Source: Adineta steineri
Taxonomy: Eukaryota > Rotifera > Eurotatoria > Adinetida > Adinetidae
Assembly (NCBI GenBank): GCA_905250115.1
Contig: CAJNOI010000214.1
Location: 1-64,000, forward strand
Reading direction: 5' to 3'
DNA length: 64,000 nucleotides
Shown: positions 1 through 12,199 of the stretch, one piece after another
Layout: every line of letters begins with the position of its first letter
Position numbering within the stretch: position 1 is the stretch's first letter
The notes under the pieces: model-generated
The model's database searches: none
Told to the model about the DNA's origin: nothing
The model's input: only the letters and a program-made list of their open reading frames with translations
Position numbers and translations under genes: made by a program

Positions 1-2
1 TG

Positions 3-332
3 ACTCGCGAAATGTGTTCATTATTTTTTCATGCATATCAAACAGATGCGAAACCATTTCCATTATCTGATGTTTATTTTACAGGATTATTAGCAGAAAT
101 GTTTAATATACAAAGATTAACTATTTTTCCTAATGTTGATTATCTTTATGAAGAAAAATGTAATGAAAAATTTTTTAATTCGGCAAAGAATCCCTTTGCT
201 TGTGCTGCTTCAAATGATCATTTTAATGAAAAAAATTCCGATGGAGATCGAAGTTTAATGAATGATTACAATTTATTTTGGACGAAATTAATAGAGCAAT
301 ACGATTCATTAAAAACTAAAAATCGAAAATAA
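3..332 (+). CDS. GT31-like galactosyl/hexosyltransferase, C-terminal fragment (5' end outside window)
   Basis: The frame is open from base 3 to a TAA at 330-332, so this is the last exon of a gene starting left of the window. The motif PLSDVYFTGLLAEMFNIQRL resembles the (E)DVYxTG segment near the end of beta-1,3-galactosyltransferase-type (GT31) enzymes, where the acidic pair helps form the active site. Here the usual E of EDV is S. The tail is hydrophilic and ends in NRK. These enzymes are normally Golgi type II membrane proteins that extend glycans. The family call is inferred from one motif; a related glycosyltransferase family is possible. Confidence 0.55.
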   Translation, partial: TREMCSLFFHAYQTDAKPFPLSDVYFTGLLAEMFNIQRLTIFPNVDYLYEEKCNEKFFNSAKNPFACAASNDHFNEKNSDGDRSLMNDYNLFWTKLIEQYDSLKTKNRK

Positions 333-2644
333 AATCATTTTGTGTACAAAAAAGAAAAGTTGTACTTTTTATTTTTCTTCATTAAAATAATAGATATAAT
401 TGATAGTTAATCAATGTGTGTTGTCCACACATAAATAAATCATTTGTGTAGAGGAATTTATTTCTACAGGCAAAATTTTGTGTTATCAAATACAATGAAA
501 TGAATTTTTTGTTGGAAAGTTGTTTTTATTGTCATCAATTTTAGTCATATGAGAATGAAGAAAAGAAGATAACATTTTTATGATTTCGAAATACAATTTT
601 AAAGTCATATTTCACTTGAGAATAGTTTTGACTTCATATTACTTCTACATCTGTCTCTCTTATTTGTAGACTATCTTAGACGTTGTAAGTCATAAAAAAG
701 AACTAAAAGATATGTAGTGATTTTAGTTTGAAATCGATTCATAGTTTTGAAAAAATAAAGTATATATTATATAGTAGAGATCGTTTTGTCTAACGAGTTT
801 GATGAATTATAGTAAATGTTGTAGGAAAATTGAAGACTACAATTCTTTAACCTTGTTTTCTTTGTGTTTTTGGCATTGACTCTAATATCCTGTACTGACA
901 GAAGTTCCGTCTACAATTTCTTTCGATTATATTTCTCTGTGTTAACTATATTATAATTGATATTTAATGTAGACCTACTTTTTTAAATATTACCTTTGAA
1001 CTAATTATTATTATTTTATTAACTGGGCCATTCTTAGAATAACTGCTATTCCATGAAAATCTTCCAAGATAATTGATCGGAAGAGGAAGACCCTACAATA
1101 GCACAGTGTTTTTTCTCTAACCGAAAACAATGAAGCAAGACATGTATCGAGATATGAATATTCAATTTGTAATGTTACCCTTTCTGTCGATTCATATTTA
1201 TCACACCGTACTAAACTTTTGTAGAGTTTAGTTTTTTACGCCTTAATTAGTTCAATTTTTCTATGTAAAACAATAGAATATATATTGAATAAGATATCAT
1301 GTTTGTTAGTTTTCTACTAATATCTCTTACTATTTTAATATTTTTAGTAAATTGACGATAATCTTGTCATTAAACTGGGGCAATTTCTTAATAATAGCAT
1401 ATGAAAAACAACGTATTATGATTTATTAGTTCTGTTATTGATTTCGTATTATTTTATTAATTGCTTTTCTAAACACATTAATCTTAAATATTGTAATGAC
1501 GTCTATCTATTTCGTAATATAGATCAAAGTATTAAAACTTCCATTTAAATCTCTTTTTAATTCTATTTATTCAAGGTTTTTCAGTTAATCGATTTGAAAG
1601 GATATCAATGTCATGAAATATTAGAAAAAAACGTATGAATATAAGATAGTATCCATTAAAGAAAATGTCCGTAAGATTCAAAGAATTTCAAGAGTATTGA
1701 AATATTTCTATTATAAAATTTCATGAATATTAAGATTGTTTTGATATATTTTCTGTGGTTATATGGTCATGGTAGTGACGTGTGTTGTAAATGTTATTTT
1801 TCTATTTATAAATTGTTAATTAATATAATGAGTAAAAACGTATTTCTTTTTTTTTTCTTCGATGTTAACAAAAAAATAAAATAGTATTTAAAAAAAACTA
1901 TTGTTCTGTAAATTCAAGGTTAAATAGAAAAATTTTACTAATGGCTTTATTTTTCTTTTTTTTTCAACAATTATTTTTATCAAGTTTCTTTGTTTACTTT
2001 ACGTGAATAGCGTGAGCATTCATATATGTATGTAATTTAACGACTCCTTGTTTTTGGAGAAAAAATCCAATGAGGATCGAATATTTCTTTCTTCTACAAA
2101 GATTAAGATTTATTTACTGATAAGAAAAATAATAAATATATCAAACTATCATGTAAAATATTTTTTGATTTTATTTAAGTCAATAACAAAATGTTATTCT
2201 ATCTTGCAGTTTCTGATATATTATCACGAAGTTAAATACCTATAAAGGAGATTCATTTTTTCACGTAGAAATCCAAGATTATAGAAATATCTATAAAATC
2301 TAATCTTTACGATTATTTTATTGTCTAAGATTTTTGTGTTTTAATATACGAATGAATAATTTAATAATTAATTGTATAGATTTATTTCTCGATATAAATA
2401 AATGTTTGTTTGAAAAAATGTTTTTCCCCACATTTACCTAATCAAGTCTAAATAAGAAATTGAATGCTATGAATAGAAAAGCCCAGAATTAACGAAAGAA
2501 GACTTATGCACTAAAAAACGAAGAACAAAACAAATATCACAAAGGTAAATGAATGTAGAACCAATGTTCGAGATTCATTAGATAAAAAAAAGAAAAAGAA
2601 AAAAAAGTTTTATTTTTTTGTTTGCCAATTTTTGATTTGAACTA
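333..2644. other. Intergenic, no gene seen
   Basis: Very AT-rich sequence between the end of the glycosyltransferase and the stop of the convergent GalNAc-transferase. It is full of stops in all frames, with poly-A/poly-T runs (about 1849-1880, 2587-2618). I see no conserved motif, RNA gene or repeat unit. Confidence 0.6.
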
Positions 2645-5341
2645 CTAATTATTTAAATCAACTTCCTGATTAAATGACCATTTTTGACCTGGTGCATATG
2701 TATCACATGGTGCTACAAAAAAAAATATTTTTATAGAAAAAAAAAAAAAACAAAATGAAAATATATTTTACCAAGAATAACATCAGCATTGCTTAATGCT
2801 TGTAAACAATATCTATCATAAAATTGATTTTTTAATTGAAGTGTCTAAATAAAAAATAATAAATTATTTTTTTTTTCTTTCTTTCTAATAAAACCTTTTC
2901 ATCATATTCCCAATTTTGTTCAAATTTATCATCTTGACACATTGTAAAAATAATTTTCCTATTCGTTGTTTTTTCATCACTTGGTTCCAAACATAATTCA
3001 TCAAAATAGATTTTATTTGTTGTTGTATATAAAAATATCTATTTAAAAATTATTATTTTAATAAAGAAATTTTATTTCTATCATACTTGATTTCCACCAT
3101 CGGAATGACAAGCTTGAGCTAAAACTGGTGTATTAACACCTTTGGATATATCTGGACCCATCATTGAATCTAAACAACGACGATTTGTTGTTGAAATCTA
3201 TACGAAAAAAAATATTTTATTTTATTTAAAGATTAAAAAGTTAACATACTGATCCAATATATCGATGATTAAATGGAAAATTTTTTAATTTAAACATTTG
3301 TAAATAACTTTTAAATGATGAACAATTTAATCTTTCTCTCAGTTCTAATCTATCTGAAACATCTCCACCATCCAGATTTTTAATATCAGGATTAACAGCA
3401 TAAATTAAATGTTTATATTCATCTAACCAAACAGCAGCAACACGTTTATAATTTTTAAATATTGTAACAAATATTGATTCATGTTCAAGAAATTTATATG
3501 GAGTTTCTTTACGAAAAACATGTGCAACATGTGAACACGGATGAATTAATATTCTTCCACCACACATCCAACATTTAAATGACATTTCACTTTAAGAAAA
3601 AGAAATGGGATTGTTATTTTATTATTTAATTTTCTTACAGATTTTCTCCACCCCAAATTTTAATTCCTTCATCATACATTCCTAATTCTTCAAAATAAAG
3701 ACGATCGATTGCATAAAGTCCACCAGCCATTGTTGGTGTACTAAAATAGATTGAAATAAAAAAAAGATTTAAAAATCAAATGAATTTTTACCGAATTGGT
3801 AATGAAAAATCTTTATTTGCTGAACCTTGAATTTTCGACCAACGAAATATCATTTTCCAACTAAATGTTCCAAATATATCTGTTGCACCATGTAATAATT
3901 CAAATGCATTCCATGTTAATACATCAATTATTGGACATACAATAGATTTTCTAGAAATATTAACATAATATAAATAATTTTACAAAGAAAATCAAAATTT
4001 CTAACGGATCTTTTTGTATTTCTTCAAGTAAATATAAGAGCCATCCATGAAGAACTTCGACATGAGAATCAAGAAACATTAATGTTTCTCCTGTTGCAAC
4101 TTTTGCCGCTAAATAAAAAAAACTAATAATTTTAATAATAATTTTAATAAAACTTTTCATACCTTTAACTCTTGATCCAATTAAACCTAAACGTTTTTCA
4201 TTTTTAAGAAGAATTGTTTTAACTGGAAGTGTTTCAATAAATCTTTGTAATGGTTCATGAAGATATTCTAAACAAAAATTTTATATTTTAATTAATTAAA
4301 TTTAAAAAAAAAAGAAGAAGTTAACCTCGATCAACACTTGCGTCATCAAGTAAAATAATTTCATGAATTAATCTCCATGGTGTTCGATTAATAATACTAA
4401 CAAGTGTTCTTAATAATGTTGAATTTCCTTCATTATGAAAAACAATAATAATCGATGTATTTGGTAGATTATTATTAAATGCTGCATGAGCTTTACATCT
4501 AAATAATTTCAATTCATTTTTTTCAAATAAATAAAAATAAAAAGATTTTCTTACTGATCATTTCTTATATCTGGCATTGCACGATTTAATGCAATTTTAT
4601 CACTAACAGCAATATCAAACATATTTTCTGGAAATCGACGTTTAGATTCTTCTTCAAGATTCGCCGGTGGAAGAAAAGGTGTACCCATTTCTCCTGGCCA
4701 ATTTGATGGATTTGCACTTTTTATTGAAGCTAAAAATTTTGAAATTTTATTAATTAAAAAATAAAAATTTAATTCTTTTCTTACATGCAGCAGGAATTCG
4801 ATAGCCTTGATCACATTTTCCATATCTATCACATGCTTTATCTTCATATATATCGGTATATTCTATTGTTGGAAGGCTTCTACTTGAGATTTTATGTGTA
4901 GATTTTATTGGTTCATTTTCTGTTTTTAAAATTAAAACATATAGATTTTCAAAAGAAATAATTCAATTAAAATATCAAACTTGATGGATGATCATATGTA
5001 TCTTCAGGACGATATGTATCTGGACAAAAACGAGTTAATGCATGACCAACACCACAGACAGCATCTAATTGAAAATTTATTTTTTCATAGTTTTTATTTT
5101 TCGTTTGCAATTAAAAGTTTTTACTTTGAATAATTTTATTTTGTGGACAACTTATGGATGAAAAATATTGATTTGCTATAAATATACTAATACCCGTAAT
5201 AATTGACCATGCTATTGATGTTATTACAATAGTTTGAAATGTATGATTTGAAAAAAAACTTGATTCAAATCGATATGAAGATAATGATTCTCTTGTTGAT
5301 TGTCCCGGTGATTGATTACCTGTGCCTGGTCTTCGTCTCAT
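2645..5341 (-). CDS. Polypeptide N-acetylgalactosaminyltransferase (GalNAc-T, GT27) with ricin-type lectin domain
   Basis: The gene starts mucin-type O-glycosylation in the Golgi by moving GalNAc from UDP-GalNAc to Ser/Thr. It is complete, in about ten exons with short introns. Exon 1 (5341-5125) encodes a type II anchor: a short basic tail, then a hydrophobic stretch [20 protein letters not shown]. The catalytic part reads [20 protein letters not shown], then [10 protein letters not shown] (4321-4512) and the metal-binding D-x-H as [12 protein letters not shown] (3960-4160). It continues with [13 protein letters not shown] and IWGGENLE (near 3650-3720) and [10 protein letters not shown]...[12 protein letters not shown] (3241-3585). 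The ricin B lectin domain follows, with RCLDSM...ACHSDGGNQ (near 3110-3195) and the closing QKWSFN close to the TAG stop at 2645-2647. No isoform is assigned. Internal exon edges were placed by eye. Confidence 0.93.
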
Positions 5342-6057
5342 TGTAGTTATGTAGTAACTTAGATATTATTTCGAGAATATCATAATGAATATATTTATAA
5401 TACAATGCAGTGAAGCGAGAAAAAGAAAAGGAAGAATGTCTCTGAAAATTACTCACATTCTTATTTTTGAAAAACTTGTACCAATCAAACTATTACAGAG
5501 AATTAAAACTTAATTTATTGTGCTACAGCGCCATCTTTTTATTCCATTCATAATTGAAATTTTACAATTAATAATATCTACATCTATATTATGATTAGAC
5601 TCAAAGGCGTCTCTCATTCTATTATAAACTAAAACTAGTAAGATGATACAATCGTTGTACTATCATTCTATGAGATGTACAAAGATATCAATGCAAAAAA
5701 TGATCTATATTTAAAACTTTAATTGAATAACTAGAAATTGAATTATGTCATTATTTTATATTGATACAATTTTCTAAATAGAATGAACAACATACTTTAT
5801 TTTTCATCTATTTAAACCAGAAGCGTACAGAGCTACTAAGAACAGAGGGAAAGAAATAGTGAGCTATAATATTGATTTAGTATATATTTCTTCTTGAGAG
5901 TCAATTCGGAAAAATATCATTATGTTAAACAGTTTGTTGTCGTCATGAAAAAATATAATAATATATTGAAGATTGATTTGTTATTCAACTGAAAAATCTC
6001 TCACACTTTCATAAATATATCTATTTTTACGTGATATAATAATAGAAAACCTTGATC
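5342..6057. other. Intergenic, upstream of the GalNAc-transferase
   Basis: AT-rich, no open frame of interest and no recognised regulatory motif. It must contain the promoter of the minus-strand GalNAc-transferase. Confidence 0.5.
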
Positions 6058-6331
6058 AGAAAACAATCTATTTAATAATCTGTTGATCAAGATAATTTTT
6101 GTATAATGATTTGAAATGAATATTATTCTTTTGTAAAATAAGAAAATCTCTCAAGGTTGTCATATGAGAACATCAACTAATTATCCACTCTTTTTTCTTT
6201 TAATACTATTATACAAAAAACGTTTTATATTATTATGAACATTAAAAATATCATTGCAAAATCTTGTTGATTTTCTTACACATTTTTTTTATAATTATAA
6301 TTAACTTGTATTTTTAAATTACATAAAAAAG
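6058..6331 (+). repeat. Dispersed repeat, copy A (partner at 21177-21717)
   Basis: An ordered series of blocks is shared with 21177-21717. They include AGAAAACAATCTATTTAAT, AATAATCTGTTGATCAA, the block around TTTGTATAATGATTTG, then GAAATGAATATTATTCTTTT, a CAAGGTTGTC.ATATGA segment, an AACGTTTTAT.TATTATGAAC segment, TTAAAAATATCATTG and finally ATAATTATAAT.GACTTGTAT. Copy A is compact (274 bp). The partner carries insertions. No open frame and no terminal inverted repeats were seen, so the class is unknown. Confidence 0.75.
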
Positions 6332-7380
6332 GCATTAATATAAAACTTTAAAAATTATTAATCACTAATGATGTTTTTGATAATTTAAGAAGACAAGACA
6401 TGGATGATTGATCAAGCTGTTTCTTCAGAAGAAATATTGAATAGGTTCTCACCGTTTTACTAAGACGGAGTTGCTGTTCGATTAGTCTGTTTTTAAACAA
6501 GAAATCACTTATTTCTATGTTGTATAAATTGAAACAAAATTATCATTGATTGATACGTAATGAACGAGAAGTTTGATGTATTAATATTTTATATCTAATC
6601 TTTTGTATTCACATGAATATGAAACATTTGAAGCTGTATATTTTATAAATAATCATAAAAGTTTTTTCGATAAACAAGTATTCATCAGTATCATCGTCAG
6701 TTTTATTTTATTCATCGATTTCTATAAATAATAAATCGCTTCTTTCATCACATATTATTTGAAACATGTTATCTTTTCCCACTCGGTATATCAAAATAAT
6801 CGAACTTACAGCTGTACCATACTTGCAATTTTATTTATCATCCTTGACAATATCGTATGCACGAACAATTTTAATTAAATATTTCATCAACATCAAATGA
6901 TGAACAGTCTTGAATAATAGCAATAATATGTTTGGTTAATGATAATTGAGTATAAGTGAAAACGATTCTGAATATTTCAAAAAAAATTTTACATTATAAT
7001 TTTAAACATTATTTGTGTTCAGTATAAGGTAACAAAAGAAAATAATTAATAATTTAATTTTCTTTTCTTATGGTCAAGTTTCACGTGCTATTTTAGATTT
7101 AGTACAATAAGTCAGACTCAAACACCTTTCAATTCAAAGCTATATCTATGGCTGATAAAGAAAAAGGATACACTAAGGTAAAAGCATTTAACGATTATAC
7201 AAAAAAACACATGAATCACGTGTATGAATATTAATATAATCTAAAAGTAATATTATTATTCAATACATCAATGTAATATATTTTATCTTCAAAGAAATAA
7301 ATGATGAACTTGACAATTTATTTAAATATAATAATAATACCATTCAAATATACTTTTTCACTTCATTTCATTTATTTGTT
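6332..7380. other. Intergenic, no gene seen
   Basis: AT-rich sequence with no convincing coding potential. Short open stretches lack coding-like composition and plausible splice context. Confidence 0.5.
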
Positions 7381-7446
7381 GGGTGTGGGTGTGAATTTAG
7401 TAACTTACTCACATCTACACTCAAACCGCACCCACTCACACTCATC
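7381..7446. repeat. Telomere-like inverted-repeat hairpin 1
   Basis: The left arm GGGTGTGGGTGTGA (7381-7394) is two units of TGTGGG-type sequence. The right arm (about 7426-7446) is the complementary C-rich strand (CACCCACTCACACTCATCC). Together they can form an imperfect stem. The right arm is followed by CTCAAGA, which recurs at other copies. Confidence 0.7.
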
Positions 7447-7531
7447 CTCAAGATATGGCGCATTCGATATGCATTTGAACAGTATTATCGATAACGGTGT
7501 TTTCTTACCTTGCTGAAATATTAAAATCATG

Positions 7532-7609
7532 AGGGTGTAGGTGTGAGTATTCTATTCAATTATCACGCTCACACCCACACTCACCCACTCTCGAGATATC
7601 GATATCTCG
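7532..7609. repeat. Telomere-like hairpin 2 plus adjoining 18-bp palindrome
   Basis: The left arm is GAGGGTGTAGGTGTGAGT (7531-7548). The right arm is CGCTCACACCCACACTCACC (7566-7585). Immediately beyond it, 7592-7609 is a perfect palindrome, CGAGATATCGATATCTCG. It lies about 85 bp from hairpin 1 in the same orientation. Confidence 0.7.
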
Positions 7610-7698
7610 TATCTTACTGTTTTATTAATGGAAATGATTGATAGTATATCAATTGCAGTTCCTCTTGTATTTAGATATTAGTTATTTTTTCTGTATCT

Positions 7699-9742
7699 TT
7701 ATTCAAAAAAGAATCTTGATGGAACATATCCATCTGTACTCAGAGTTTCAATTTCTTTCGTTTTTAATTCGCGTGAATAAAATCGTAGCTCATCTATTCC
7801 AATCACACTTTGATTTGATAGAATTTCAGGTTGCTCAATAATGCACATTGATGAGTAGAAAGCGTCGTTTTTTGACTGACGTCTTGGATTACCAACAGTT
7901 AATGTTAAACGTTGTTGATTGATTGTTCCAAAATTAATTGTATTTTCACCAATCAACGAAGCAACAAGTTTTCCGTTAACGAATAAACTAGAACTGTTCT
8001 TTTTGGACACAAATGCCACATGAAACCAGGTAGAAAAAGTGATCAATGTGCTCGATATGATCATTTTCGAAGTTCCAGATCCATAAATGTAAACTGATAC
8101 TTGTAATTTGTTCTTATCTGAAAAACAGAATAGATTTTAGTGTTCTGAATGATGTTAATAAAATGGTCGTTTGTACCTGTTCCATTTATAGTCAACAGGA
8201 TTAAACAAATACTGTTGTTATTTTCAAGTGAAGCACGTTCAGGTCTTGCCACTAGATGTATCACTGGCATAAATGTAGAAAAATTGAATACATTAATCCA
8301 AAATGTATACGAATAGGAATAATTATGTGTTGAAAGAAGGATAAAACCACCGGATTGAAAGTAAGACTCAACAGAATTATACAACAATAAAGTACCTTGG
8401 TCATCATGTCGATTGCCAGTCTGATGAGAAACATATGCAAATTGTGCACGAATACTATTTACACCAGTATCTTCAAATTGAGAATCATTTGCTATATTAT
8501 CACTTTCGAAATTATAATTTACAACAAGTGTTGCTTCATCTAGTATATCGATATAATTTTTTATACGAAATACAATAGATAATTGATCAACTATTCCATT
8601 ATATTGCTCAATACCATCATGACTGCCAATATTTGTTTGTAATATTGAAAAATTTCCATATTCAGGTTTAGCAATTCCACCAACTGAACTGAAAATTCCA
8701 TCAATATGAATAGCCATTGTTAAATCTAATGGAGAAAATGCAAATGTCACATATTGCCATTGGAAATTTTTCAATTTAGTAGATGACCAGTGTAGTGTTT
8801 TATACACACGTATAACAGCATACTGATCAATAATACAAATAGCTAAATTAGGAGCACTGGCATATGTTTGACTTAGTACGACATATACTTTCGATGCTTC
8901 CACGTTAGGATTGAGCCAAACACTAACGGTAAATGTTTTATTGAAAAATATTGGTGAGTGAATCAGTTGAATGTATTGATATGGTTTCGATGAATCAAGT
9001 TTCAGGGCTACTCCTTGACCAGAATAATCTGGAGTTATATATGCAGGTAACATTAATTGTCCTTGTTCACTCTAAAGTATCAACTTGAACCTCAATAAAT
9101 AAGTATGAGAAAAATCTTCATCCGTATTATCGATCATGTTTTTTTGAATACTAGTTTTCTTCAAAAGAATGATTATATAGAGCTTTTTTACAACTCAAAT
9201 ATCGTGATCTCAATTGTTGGTTAAAGTATGTGTGGTTGAAAACTGAGACTTACATTAGGTGGTATCCATGAAGGTAGAACTTCGATTCCATTATATGTTC
9301 CTGAGATGTCATCAGTTGCATTTGAACAATCGAATGAATATAGAATATCAACCCATACGCGAAATTTACGATGTACGCAAGCTGAAAAGAGAAGCATCAT
9401 TCATGGAGGAATTCAAAGACAAAAGAAGACAGATATAGTTTTGCAATGAGAGTGAAATGCTTACGTGCTGTTTGTATTTTAGTGATTGTGATATTTTCTA
9501 ACAATAATGTTGTTTTATTATATCTACTAGAAGTCTTAGATTCGATATTCAGGATAGACGACGTTGAATTATTGTTTTTGGTGACAACAGATACTGATAT
9601 AATACTTATAAGTAATAGGATAAATAATATAATTAAGGTTAATGAACTAATTATAACCATGTTACGTTGTTTTAACCGATGACATCGATCTATCGAACCA
9701 CCGGTCAAAGATATCCACTCACTACTGATATCATACTCATCA
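7699..9742 (-). CDS. Membrane-anchored LamG (laminin-G/concanavalin-like) protein
   Basis: Four exons join in frame: 9742-9465, 9381-9254, 9071-8177 and 8117-7699 (TAA). Exon 1 gives a basic cytoplasmic tail ending RCHRLKQRN, then the membrane segment MVIISSLTLIILFILLLISI, so the protein is type II with an outside C-terminus. Exon 2 holds WVDILYSFDCSNATDDISG. Exons 3-4 hold about two and a half LamG units, each with the signature FTVSVWLNP or YSYTFWINVF, a W-Q-Y-V-TFAFS strand and GIVDQLSI or GIDELRFYSREL. Exon 3/4 splicing restores LQVSVYIYGSGTSKM. The true start is uncertain: exon 1 opens at an acceptor with no in-frame ATG before the TM methionine (9660). LamG domains bind glycans or matrix. 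The ligand is unknown. Confidence 0.8.
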
Positions 9743-9862
9743 CTAAAAGAGATCAAATGAATGATTTTCAATAATTAAAAAGCAGCAAAAGTCATAGTTT
9801 CTATTTCATAAATAATTTTTCGATAACTACGAACATACCAATGTCAACAAAAAAGTTGAAAC

Positions 9863-9904
9863 GGGTGGTGGGTGTGGACTAAAGAAGAAACATACCCACA
9901 GTCT
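9863..9904. repeat. Telomere-like hairpin 3 (short)
   Basis: GGGTGGTGGGTGTGGACT (9863-9880) faces ACATACCCACAGTC (about 9891-9904). It lies in the 145-bp spacer between the ADP-ribosyltransferase stop and the LamG gene. It is the smallest paired copy. Confidence 0.55.
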
Positions 9905-9914
9905 CTTCACTATG

Positions 9915-10643
9915 TTAAATGTGAGAGCATTTTTCAAAATCGACTAACCGTTGTATATATTCTTCTGTAGTAAATTCTTTCATTTGAACGACAAAGAGAT
10001 GATCTAGATAGTTGAATGGATTGCTTTTTACTTCCAGATAGGTTCCAGGTATAAGAATCACTTCTTTTTCATCTGGCATTGCTGAATAATCCGATATGGT
10101 TTTACCATAAATCGCATCTATGTGAAATAATGTGCTAGTTTCACCTAAAAACATCTTAATAACATTCGGATCGGTGGAAGTCGAATTGACACTCCACCAA
10201 ATTGTCATATCGTTTGCAACATAATAAGAGCCAACATCACACGAAACAGCACGCCATACAGATACCTTTGTGGATGGTAATTTTTCCAAAGCCGTAAGAA
10301 ATAGTTTTAAGAAAGCAAACCATGGTTTTAATGCATGTCTATCTTCAGCTCGAAGTCTTTCGTTTAGAGAAGAAAAGAAAGGTGATGACATTGTATAAAG
10401 ATAGATCGCTGCTGATTCGTCCCACGTTAAAATATTCAAATTATGATTACAGTTTCGTTTAGCGTCTTGAACATATTTTGTAATATTATCTATAAATGGA
10501 GCGATTTTTTCGACTGCTTGTTCTAATGGCATCAGTACCAATTCTTGATAACCATATATTGGATTGCGATTTGCAGCTTGAAGTTCAGATATATTGTCAT
10601 CCACAAACCGATTCAATCTCATATTCACAGGATCTAGTTCCAT
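9915..10643 (-). CDS. NAD+:arginine ADP-ribosyltransferase (ART family, R-S-E class)
   Basis: This 242-residue frame has the R-S-E triad of arginine mono-ADP-ribosyltransferases: R131 in VSVWRAVS, the STST motif at 154-157 (SVNSTSTD), and E-x-E as E192-K-E194 in DEKEVILIPGT. The upstream ILTWDESAAIYLYT and the later HIDAIYGKTISDYSAMP are also typical. The family transfers ADP-ribose from NAD+ to arginine on proteins. There is no signal peptide or membrane segment in this exon. The first ATG is in good context (GCGAAATGG). An acceptor (AACAG) sits 13 bases upstream, so either a leader is added there or an upstream exon exists; one ATG followed by GTAAGT lies near 11296. Composition is less AT-rich than the housekeeping genes. 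Confidence 0.85.
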   Translation of the reverse strand: MELDPVNMRLNRFVDDNISELQAANRNPIYGYQELVLMPLEQAVEKIAPFIDNITKYVQDAKRNCNHNLNILTWDESAAIYLYTMSSPFFSSLNERLRAEDRHALKPWFAFLKLFLTALEKLPSTKVSVWRAVSCDVGSYYVANDMTIWWSVNSTSTDPNVIKMFLGETSTLFHIDAIYGKTISDYSAMPDEKEVILIPGTYLEVKSNPFNYLDHLFVVQMKEFTTEEYIQRLVDFEKCSHI

Positions 10644-11890
10644 TTCGCCACCGACTTCCTGTTATAAATATAGTTAATATATCATCGTTAATCGTAAATA
10701 TTCAAGTTTAGAAGAAGTTAAAACAATTGCTCACATAGTAGAAAAAGTGTAAAATTTGAGATATATGTAAAGAGCATATTTTCCTCTATTCTCGCCCTTC
10801 TTATCGTGCTCATAGTTTATTTACACATATATAATAAATTCAATTTTATTAAATCTATAAATGTAAACTGCAATTAATTCATAACAAAACTGCCTATTTT
10901 GAGACCTAATTTAACAATCTATATTATAAGATGCAGTTTTTCACACTGCATTGCATGAACATACTTTGGAATAGTTTCTTATAAATTTTATCCTAAAATA
11001 AGGGTTTAAAAAATTCGTAAAGTAGGCAGTCTTGTAGAGCTTGACGAACTCAATTGATCCATATAAAAATATCAAAAAGAAAAAAATTTAGTCAACTTTT
11101 AATTTAATCTTACGTTATTTTATTTACATGTTTTTTTTTGTTTTATACACTTAGATTTCTGTTTACAAATGTTCATTCTGCAATTGAAAAATAGTTGATA
11201 GTATATCGATAATTACTTTTAAAATACATTTTCTTCGAAATCTCTCCCCTCAACGATTCTCTTTTTTTCTTTTTAAATTATGAGAATATATTACTTACCA
11301 TAGTCAAGTAAAAAATAAAATGCACTGATGTGTGACTATCGGGTGTATTTATTACATACACTATATTAATTTTTTCTCTTAAAACGTGAGAAAATTTTAT
11401 CGTTCTTTTCTGGTTTTGTCTAATAAAAAGTTTTTTTTACAATAACACTATATAGCAAAGGTAAAATATCAAAAGTATGAAATAAAAATATGAGTCATTG
11501 TGGACAACAACATAAGCGATGGAGAATCAAATGGCGATCAGAATGCATTTCATTTTAATAGTAAAATAACTGTTGTATTATCATTTATGAAGAATCTGAA
11601 CCGATACAACTGTAGATAAACGACATCGCTGTATCTGTACTTTGTGACATATCCTGTTTAATACAGCAATTAGCGTATAAAGTATTGTTAATCACTAGAA
11701 GAATCTGTTATAAGAGCGATCACTATTAACTATAATTTACCTTTGCGTATCTTGTGATATTCGACGGCGACCAAAAATCAGAAGAAATGTTGTCCGCAGC
11801 TGTCATCATCAAAATAATATATGTATTCTCAGTCGAATCTTCAAAACGGATTATTTTCTATATTCATTTCTATATGAGTTCAATTATAGC
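10644..11890. other. Intergenic, no gene seen
   Basis: AT-rich sequence upstream of the minus-strand ADP-ribosyltransferase, with no coding-like frame. The ATG|GTAAGT near 11296 on the minus strand could be a tiny first exon of that gene. Confidence 0.4.
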
Positions 11891-11904
11891 GGGTGTGGGT
11901 GTAT
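11891..11904. repeat. Solitary telomere-like tract 4
   Basis: GGGTGTGGGTGTAT with no complementary C-rich arm nearby. Same core as the paired copies. Confidence 0.55.
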
Positions 11905-12133
11905 AAAGAAAACTCATGGAGATGGATAAACACTAAAAACTTTGTTTCAACGAGTTTTTCTTGATGTAAACAGGTTTTCTTCCGTTTCATGGACGAATTT
12001 GATCGTTTGACGCGCTTTCACTAATTATCTATATATAAGTAGAAGTAATGAATAACTTCATGCTATAACTCGCTTATTTTTCACTTTTGTAATGAAAATG
12101 CGTTTTTTTCCATAATCTTTGGTGACGAATAAA

Positions 12134-12199
12134 GGATGGGGGTGAATCATTAACTTAATATTCACACTCACACTCATCAATATCCACCCTCTCACATCC
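12134..12199. repeat. Telomere-like hairpin 5 (degenerate)
   Basis: The left arm AGGATGGGGGTGAAT faces the C-rich right arm ATTCACACTCACACTCAT and CCACCCTCTCACATCCT. The outermost AGGATG..CATCCT also pair. Confidence 0.6.

Noticed and set aside
2048..2245. 65-codon open frame
   Set aside because: No motif, AT-driven composition, no splice or start context. Chance frame.
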